From NCBI RefSeq assembly GCF_900167365.1, contig NZ_FUXL01000002.1:186001-250000 (forward strand): a stretch of 64,000 nt of DNA, written 5' to 3'. The stretch comes from Consotaella salsifontis (GTDB taxonomy: Bacteria; Pseudomonadota; Alphaproteobacteria; Rhizobiales; Rhizobiaceae). The position numbers and the translations under genes are program-made. Of this stretch, positions 58,840-64,000 are shown piece after piece; the first letter of the stretch is position 1; every line of letters begins with the position of its first letter. The notes beneath the pieces were generated by a model that was not told where the DNA came from, searched no databases, and worked only from the letters and a program-made list of their open reading frames with translations.

Positions 58840-61312
58840 GGCAGAGGGTTCGCTGCTTCAGCGGCTGCTGACGGTCGTCTTCGCCGTCTTCGGACTGCTG
58901 TCGCTGGTGCTGTTCTCCTTTCTCAGCGCCTTCGCGCACCACGCCGCCGACAGCGCCTACGACCAGCTTCTCTCGGCCTCGGCCTTCTCGATCGCCGACT
59001 CTGTCCGTGCCGAGGACGGGGTCGTCACGGTCGACCTGCCCTATTCCTCGCTGAATATTCTCGGCATGGCCCGGCGCGACCGCGTCTTCTATAAGGTGCT
59101 GGGCGCGGACGGCAGCCTTCTTACCGGCTATGGCGACCTGCCCGGCGAGCCACTCAGGCGCGGGTCAGGCGTCTTCGCGGATGCCGTCTATCGGCAAACC
59201 CCGGTGCGCACGGTTCGGCTCGGCAGGTTCGTCACCGGTGCCGAGGAGAGCGGCTGGGTGACGATCGTCGTCGCGCAGACGCGGGAGGAGCGCGGCCTGC
59301 TCTCTCAGCGCATCTTCGCCTATTCCTTCGCGCCGCTGACAGGCGCGATGCTCTTTTCCGCGCTCATGGTGTGGTTCGGCATTCGCAAGACGCTCCAGCC
59401 CCTGCGCAAGCTCGAGAACAGCATCAGCACCCGTCGGCCGCAGGATTTCACGCCCATCGAGATTCCCGCCCCGACGGAGGTCGCTCCCCTCGTCCAGGCG
59501 ATCAACCATTTGATGTCGCGCCTCAAGACGAGCCTCGAATCCGGCAAGATGTTTCTGGCCGATGCCGCCCACGAAATCCGCACGCCGCTTGCGGCCCTGC
59601 GTAGCCAGGCCGAGCTCGGCGTCGACGAAACCGATCCGGAGCGCCTGCGCCAGATCTTCGCGCGCATCCACCGGAACGCGGTGGAGGCGAGCGAGTTGAC
59701 GACCCAGCTCCTCAACCATGCGGCGGTCGTCCACCGCTCCGAAGCCATGCAGAAGCAGGCGATCGATCTCGCGGGTCTCGCCGCACAGGTGGTGCACCGG
59801 ACGGCCGTGATCGCGGAGAATGCCTCGATCCGCGTGCTGCGCGACGGCGGGGCGCCGGAACGGACGATAGAGGGGGATTCGATCATTCTGCGCGAGGCGC
59901 TCGCAAATCTCGTCGGCAACGCCATCAAGTATGGAGGCGCAGAGCCTGAGGTGGATGTCTTCGTGCACGGCGCGGCGGATGGGCGCGGGCCGGTCGTCGA
60001 GGTGGCGGATCGCGGCCCCGGCATCCCCGACGAGGAAAAGCCCCTGGTGCTGCAGCGCTACAGGCGCGGCAGCTCGGCGGCTGGCATGCCCGGCAGCGGC
60101 TTCGGCCTTGCCATCGTCACGGTGGCGGCCGAGGCCCACGAGGCGAGCCTGGAGCTACTCGATCGGCCGGGCGGCGGGCTCGTCGTGCGCCTGTCCTTCC
60201 CCTCGCCTGCCAAGGAAGTGACCGAGCCGCAACGCCGGCGGCGCCTGCCGTTTCTGCCGCCGCTCTTCCTTCTGGCACTTTTTCTTGCCGCCGCGCCAGC
60301 GCTCGGCACGGAGCGCATTCAGTTCCCTGCCACCGCCAAACAGGAAGCGACGCTGGTGATCGACGCGGCGGCCGACCAGCAGTTCATGGAACCGCTGATC
60401 CGCGACTTTCAGGCCCAGAACCCCGGCATCGGCGTCGCCTATCGCGACATGCTGACCCAGGATCTCTATGCCGCCACCATCGACCGCAACCAGTCCGACG
60501 GGGCCGACATCGTCATAAGCTCGGCCGTGGATCTCCAGGTGAAGCTGGTCAATGACGGCTACAGCCTGCGCTATTCCTCGCCGCGCACCGAGCGCCTGCC
60601 GCCCTGGGCGAAGTGGCGCGACGAAATCTTCGCCTTCTCGAACGAACCGGTGGCCATCGTCTACAACCGCGATCTCGTGCCGCCCGACGAGGTCCCGCAT
60701 TCGCGCGACGCGCTGATCCGCCTGATGCGCGAACACGAGGCGCGCTACAGCGGCAAGGTCGTCACCTACGACATCGCCAATGCCGGTCTCGGCTATCTTC
60801 TGGCGACGCAGGATTGGCTGCTGTCCAGCCAGTTCTGGCAACTCGCCACCGCCTGGGGCGATCTCGACGCCAAGCTCATGTCCCGTGCCTACGACATGCT
60901 GTCGGAGGTGGAGGCCGGCAGGGCGCTGATCGGCTACAACGTGCTCGCCAGCTATGCCCAAGAGCGGCTGGACGCCGGGGCGCCGATCGGAATCGTTCTG
61001 CCGACGGATTATACGCTGGCCGTCCCCCGGACTGCGGTCATACCGAGCACGGCGCGGCACCCGTCTATCGCTGGCCGGTTCATCGACTATCTGCTCTCGG
61101 AACGCGCTCAGGCCTTGATTGCCAAACGCACCGTCATCGACAACACACTGCCGCACGACGTCAACGAGCTTTGGTCGGCTAATCCGGGGCGTGGCGCCTT
61201 CGACGGCTCGATCTACAGGATCGCCCTCGGCCCCGGCCTTCTCGTCTTCCTGGACCGGCGCAAGCGCGAGCGCTTCCTGGAGCAATGGCGGATCGTGACG
61301 GCGGCCCGATGA
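58814..61312 (+). CDS. Histidine kinase (TctE-like) fused to a periplasmic binding-protein domain
   Basis: This 832-residue protein is unlike usual TctE, which ends at about 470 residues. The N-terminal part has TM1 (about 17-38), a periplasmic sensor (about 40-160), TM2, a HAMP-like linker, H-box with phospho-His253 in FLADAAHEIRTPLAALR, N-box NLVGNAIKYGG (about 366), and G-boxes DRGPGIP and SGFGLAIV. Then comes a short Lys/Arg-rich link, a hydrophobic stretch (about 478-500, LPFLPPLFLLALFLAAAPALG) and a complete family 1 extracellular binding-protein domain to the end. No stop separates the halves. An internal GTG at 60218, preceded closely by AAGGA, could also start a separate binding protein with this stretch as its signal peptide. 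Confidence 0.85.
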   Translation: MWRRRSPNKAEGSLLQRLLTVVFAVFGLLSLVLFSFLSAFAHHAADSAYDQLLSASAFSIADSVRAEDGVVTVDLPYSSLNILGMARRDRVFYKVLGADGSLLTGYGDLPGEPLRRGSGVFADAVYRQTPVRTVRLGRFVTGAEESGWVTIVVAQTREERGLLSQRIFAYSFAPLTGAMLFSALMVWFGIRKTLQPLRKLENSISTRRPQDFTPIEIPAPTEVAPLVQAINHLMSRLKTSLESGKMFLADAAHEIRTPLAALRSQAELGVDETDPERLRQIFARIHRNAVEASELTTQLLNHAAVVHRSEAMQKQAIDLAGLAAQVVHRTAVIAENASIRVLRDGGAPERTIEGDSIILREALANLVGNAIKYGGAEPEVDVFVHGAADGRGPVVEVADRGPGIPDEEKPLVLQRYRRGSSAAGMPGSGFGLAIVTVAAEAHEASLELLDRPGGGLVVRLSFPSPAKEVTEPQRRRRLPFLPPLFLLALFLAAAPALGTERIQFPATAKQEATLVIDAAADQQFMEPLIRDFQAQNPGIGVAYRDMLTQDLYAATIDRNQSDGADIVISSAVDLQVKLVNDGYSLRYSSPRTERLPPWAKWRDEIFAFSNEPVAIVYNRDLVPPDEVPHSRDALIRLMREHEARYSGKVVTYDIANAGLGYLLATQDWLLSSQFWQLATAWGDLDAKLMSRAYDMLSEVEAGRALIGYNVLASYAQERLDAGAPIGIVLPTDYTLAVPRTAVIPSTARHPSIAGRFIDYLLSERAQALIAKRTVIDNTLPHDVNELWSANPGRGAFDGSIYRIALGPGLLVFLDRRKRERFLEQWRIVTAAR

Positions 61313-61343
61313 GGGGTTGAGCGCTCCAAGCCCAGCGAACTCT

Positions 61344-61970
61344 TCAGCCGGCGGCCGGCTGGCGGCCGTCGCCGGAAATGTCGCAATAGGCGCTGTCGAG
61401 GCTGTCGTCCCAGGCGTCGACACGGTCGACGAGCGCCTTCAACAGCTCCACGCCATAGGGCCAGGGACCGAATCCCGCCTCGGCGTTGATGTGGCCGACT
61501 TCGCCCACATCCACCAGATGGCCGCCCCACACCCCCGTCCAGTGAATCGCCCTTTCGAACGGCATCAGGCGATCATTGCGGCTGGCAACGATGACGGAGG
61601 GGACGCCGAGATTGGACTGCGGCACACGATCCTCGACGTGAAACTTGGAGGGCTGGGCCGGCGCCACCAGCATCAGGCCAGCGACCAGGTATTCGCCCTC
61701 GGCGGCGATGCAGCATGAGGCGAGCGCGCCGAGGCTATGGCCGACAAGGATGGCGGGATGGCGGGCGGTCGCCAGATCGCGCCGAATGGCGCTGATCCAG
61801 CGCTCGATGTCGGGGTCGTCCCACTTGCTCTGGCTGATCCGGCGCCAGAAGCTGTGGCGGCGCTGCCAATGGCTCTGCCAATGCTCAGGTCCGCTGTCGT
61901 AGAGGCCGGGCACGAGAACGAAGTCATAGCGCTCGGAGGCCGCAAGCAGCGCCTCGTCGATCTCTTCCAT
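61344..61970 (-). CDS. RBBP9/YdeN family alpha/beta hydrolase
   Basis: This 208-residue serine hydrolase has the family N-terminal FVLVPGLYDSGPEHWQSHWQR (oxyanion and substrate side), the nucleophile in ILVGHSLGALASC (Ser about residue 79), VIVASRNDRLMPFE (catalytic Asp) and VGHINAEAGFGPWPYG (catalytic His). Members hydrolyse small esters; cellular substrates are unknown. The start at 61970 is chosen for GGAAG upstream; 62021 would add 17 residues. It lies between the tct and cit genes but shows no obvious link to citrate. Confidence 0.88.
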   Translation of the reverse strand: MEEIDEALLAASERYDFVLVPGLYDSGPEHWQSHWQRRHSFWRRISQSKWDDPDIERWISAIRRDLATARHPAILVGHSLGALASCCIAAEGEYLVAGLMLVAPAQPSKFHVEDRVPQSNLGVPSVIVASRNDRLMPFERAIHWTGVWGGHLVDVGEVGHINAEAGFGPWPYGVELLKALVDRVDAWDDSLDSAYCDISGDGRQPAAG

Positions 61971-62060
61971 CAAGGCTTCCACCGGCCCGCCCGTCCCCGC
62001 GACACCAACGCTGATGAACATTCGTTCAACAAAAACAATAATCCCCCCGACCGCGCTTCA

Positions 62061-62981
62061 TCAAGGGGCCGTACCGCCGCCGAGGCGCTCCGCATGAGCG
62101 AGAAACCACGTGACGGCGAGAAGGTCGGCCGAGCCGCCGGGGTTGAGATTGCGCTCGATCATCGCCTCGTCGAGGACGATCATCGCCTCAATGAACCCTG
62201 GATGATCGATGCCCCCCATCGCCCTCAGCCGGCGCGCCTTTTCCTGGATGTAGCGGAGAGCGCCCACACCGCCTCTTGTCACGATGTTGGTGTCGGCATT
62301 GACGGCGAGAAGCTCCAGGAACGCAGAGAGAAGCGCCATCCTTCCCCCCGCACCCGCCTCGCGCGCTTGACGGTAGGCGGGAAGCGAATACTGCCGTACC
62401 GTGGCGAAGCCCGAGGCGGCCTCGCCGCGCGCGCCCGTCAGGCCGTGAAGCCGGTAAAGATGCTCGCCCGCCGTCCGCGGCTGGCCGGCGTGCCCTAGCT
62501 CGGCCTCTACCAAGCCGTCGCACATCCGCGCCACTTCCTCGCAAAGATCGTCGACGTCGGGGCGCCGGGGCAGGGCCGAAAGGCGTCCGGCCGCCGCCAG
62601 CAGAAGCCCAAGAGCGAAGATCGAGCCCTTGTGGCAGTTGACGCCGCCGGTGGCAGTCAGCATCGCGCGTTCGCATGCGATCCCCTCGCCCCGGATCGAG
62701 GCGAGGAATGTCCTCGGAGGGATGCCGCTGCCCTCGACGCCGCAGCGATGAAAGCGCAGGAAAAACGGGGCGATAGCGGCCGCGCTCGCCATGAAGGTGG
62801 ATAGCTTCATGTCGCGGTTGGCGCCACTGTTGCGCCGGTCGACGAGGCCGGGCTTGGGCGTCAGCGTCACTTCGCGGATCAGCGCACGATACGCCAGCCC
62901 CGCCCACGCGGTGGAAGTCACGGCGCTCGACGCGGATAGAACAAGCGCGGGGTCAGTCGCCGCCGAAACCGAGAGAGGCAT
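62061..62981 (-). CDS. citG: Triphosphoribosyl-dephospho-CoA synthase
   Basis: This 306-residue enzyme makes the prosthetic-group precursor of citrate lyase from ATP and dephospho-CoA. Family motifs are intact: LTPKPGLVDRRNSGANRDMKLSTFMASAAAIAPFF near residue 40, then CERAMLTATGGVNCHKGSIFALGLLLAAAGR, and AVNADTNIVTRGGVGALRYIQEKA. The start at 62981 overlaps the CitX gene by 29 bases. It could also be MdcB of malonate decarboxylase, but the upstream citX and citF decide for CitG. Confidence 0.93.
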   Translation of the reverse strand: MPLSVSAATDPALVLSASSAVTSTAWAGLAYRALIREVTLTPKPGLVDRRNSGANRDMKLSTFMASAAAIAPFFLRFHRCGVEGSGIPPRTFLASIRGEGIACERAMLTATGGVNCHKGSIFALGLLLAAAGRLSALPRRPDVDDLCEEVARMCDGLVEAELGHAGQPRTAGEHLYRLHGLTGARGEAASGFATVRQYSLPAYRQAREAGAGGRMALLSAFLELLAVNADTNIVTRGGVGALRYIQEKARRLRAMGGIDHPGFIEAMIVLDEAMIERNLNPGGSADLLAVTWFLAHAERLGGGTAP

Positions 62982-63519
62982 GGGCTTTTTCCGCAACAAT
63001 CGAGAACAGCTCTTCCACGGGATGGCGGCGCGAGCGGGCGCAGACGTGAGCCGCCTCCCCGCAGACGAGACATCGCCGCACGGGAAGACCGAGAGCACGT
63101 CGCGAAATGCTAAGCTCGCCCAGCGCGATGACGTCAAGGTCCCACAGCCGGCCGAGCTCATGGGTCTCCTCGATCGCCGTCATCGCCCGCTTGATATCCG
63201 CCGCTTCGGCGTCGATGACGACAAGCGCCTCCGGCCCCGTGCCCGCAGCGATCCTCTCCTCCGCCAGGATCGTCCAGCCACACCCGCGCGCCGCCGCACG
63301 AACCTGCTCGATCGCAGCCGCCAGCAATGGCGTGGCGAAAGGCGGGTTCTTCACCGCGCCCGGCATGACCAGGGTGAGGGAAACCAAAGGGCGGTGAAAG
63401 CGCGCCAGCATCGCCCCCTGGCGCTCCACGCGCGCCTCGCGGGCGGCGAGCATTTCCTCGAGAGTGATCGGGCGGGCATGGGAGTCCCCTCGCCCGCCGA
63501 TATCGACGGACCAGGTCAA
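62953..63519 (-). CDS. citX: Citrate lyase holo-[acyl-carrier protein] synthase
   Basis: This 188-residue enzyme attaches the triphosphoribosyl-dephospho-CoA group to the acyl-carrier subunit of citrate lyase. The family features are LEEMLAAREARVERQGAML, LVSLTLVMPGAVKNPP, the nucleotide-site HELGRLWDLDVI, and the Cys-containing RRCLVCGEAAHVCARSRRH at the C-terminus. The start codon is apparently TTG, overlapping the citF stop (TTGA), so it is translationally coupled. No better in-frame start is available nearby. Confidence 0.92.
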   Translation of the reverse strand: MTWSVDIGGRGDSHARPITLEEMLAAREARVERQGAMLARFHRPLVSLTLVMPGAVKNPPFATPLLAAAIEQVRAAARGCGWTILAEERIAAGTGPEALVVIDAEAADIKRAMTAIEETHELGRLWDLDVIALGELSISRRALGLPVRRCLVCGEAAHVCARSRRHPVEELFSIVAEKAHASLGFGGD

Positions 63520-64000
63520 CCCTTGACCTGCCGGACGACGTCTATCACCGTGCCGTCGCGGTAGCGCACGATGCCGACGACCTTGTCGAGATATTCGATC
63601 GGTCGCGGTTCGCCGGTAATTGACACGGCGCGCTCATGAAGCTCCTCGATGGAAAGCACCGGCAGGCCCGCCGCCTTTAGCCGCTCGGCGACCTCGGGAC
63701 GGGCGGGATTGACCGCGACGCCATGGTCCGTGACCAGCACGCCGATGCATTCGCCCGGCGTCACCACGGTGTTGACCCGCCTGACCACGGTCGGAATGCG
63801 GCTGCGGATCAAGGGCGCGACGACGATGGCGAGGTTGGCGCCCGCCGCCACGTCGCTGTGGCCGCCCGAAGCGCCGCGCATTACGCCGTCCGAGCCAGTG
63901 ATGACATTGACGTTGAAGTCGAGATCGACCTCCAGCGCCGAGAGGACGACGATGTCCACCTGATCGACATAGGCGGCCTTGCCGCGCGGGCTGGCGTACT
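63516..64000 (-). CDS. citF: Citrate lyase alpha subunit (partial)
   Basis: Only the C-terminal 160 residues or so lie in the window; the gene continues past base 64,000. CitF transfers the acetyl/citryl group between citrate and the acyl-carrier protein thioester (citrate CoA-transferase subunit). Visible family sequence includes SPRGKAAYVDQVDIVVLSALEVDLDFNVNV, GSDGVMRGASGGHSDVAAGANLAIVVAPL and RIPTVVRRVNTVVTPGE, and the protein ends at VRQVKG. Citrate lyase yields acetate and oxaloacetate. It is the first visible gene of a citF-citX-citG operon. Confidence 0.95.
   Translation of the reverse strand, partial: YASPRGKAAYVDQVDIVVLSALEVDLDFNVNVITGSDGVMRGASGGHSDVAAGANLAIVVAPLIRSRIPTVVRRVNTVVTPGECIGVLVTDHGVAVNPARPEVAERLKAAGLPVLSIEELHERAVSITGEPRPIEYLDKVVGIVRYRDGTVIDVVRQVKG

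Noticed and set aside
62061-62981. MdcB (malonate decarboxylase) instead of CitG
   Set aside because: The families are alike, but adjacent citX and citF settle the assignment.

Overview
The window is GC-rich, densely coded chromosomal DNA from an alphaproteobacterium, most likely of the order Hyphomicrobiales (Rhizobiales). The signs are a C4-pathway 5-aminolevulinate synthase, a RibB with a degenerate RibA-like tail, small DUF983/DUF6460 membrane proteins, paired carbohydrate ABC operons each with a LacI regulator, and a rhizobial-type palindromic intergenic repeat. The genus cannot be fixed from sequence alone.

Layout. Bases 1-13,423 are mostly housekeeping: hemA, a cupin protein, an AbrB-type membrane protein with a class I aminotransferase, mscL, a YjbQ protein, a secreted protein with a 4x9-residue repeat, a DUF952 protein, pyrD, a MATE exporter, a BrkB/YihY protein, a DUF6460 protein, and a coupled exonuclease/ATP-dependent DNA ligase pair. 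tRNA-Thr(CGT) follows, then about 580 bp with no intact gene (a possible luxI remnant and a 16-bp palindrome). Bases 14,266-20,067 hold a DUF983 protein, a phosphoglycolate-type phosphatase with a MaoC protein, ribB, queF and a GAF-GGDEF-EAL protein.

From about 20 kb the window is dominated by nutrient uptake. (i) 20,099-24,909: gluconokinase, a FadR-type regulator and a complete TRAP transporter, suggesting gluconate or a related acid as substrate. (ii) 25,003-34,932: a seven-gene operon (binding protein, two permeases, ATPase, sugar isomerase/epimerase, Gfo/Idh oxidoreductase, GH3 beta-glucosidase) divergent from a LacI regulator, with a promoter bracketed by two identical-core operators. 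(iii) 34,994-40,555: a second, paralogous sugar ABC operon with its own LacI regulator. (iv) 40,594-43,099: LysR, EamA exporter and a MobA-like nucleotidyltransferase. (v) 43,211-53,308: purine salvage (two nucleoside hydrolases, adenine deaminase, phosphoribosyltransferase) around a PotABCD-like ABC transporter. A visibly AT-richer islet holding one AIPR-type gene (putative phage defence) lies in the middle. (vi) 53,269-54,705: M20 peptidase. (vii) 54,984-64,000: citrate region with TctCBA, response regulator TctD, a histidine kinase fused in frame to a periplasmic binding-protein domain, and divergent citF-citX-citG (citF runs off the end).

Items most worth a second look are the kinase/binding-protein fusion with its candidate TGAC-repeat regulator site, the lone AIPR islet splitting a purine locus, the DnaQ-DUF3820 exonuclease coupled to the ligase, and hairpins found in the binding-protein/permease gap of five transporter operons.
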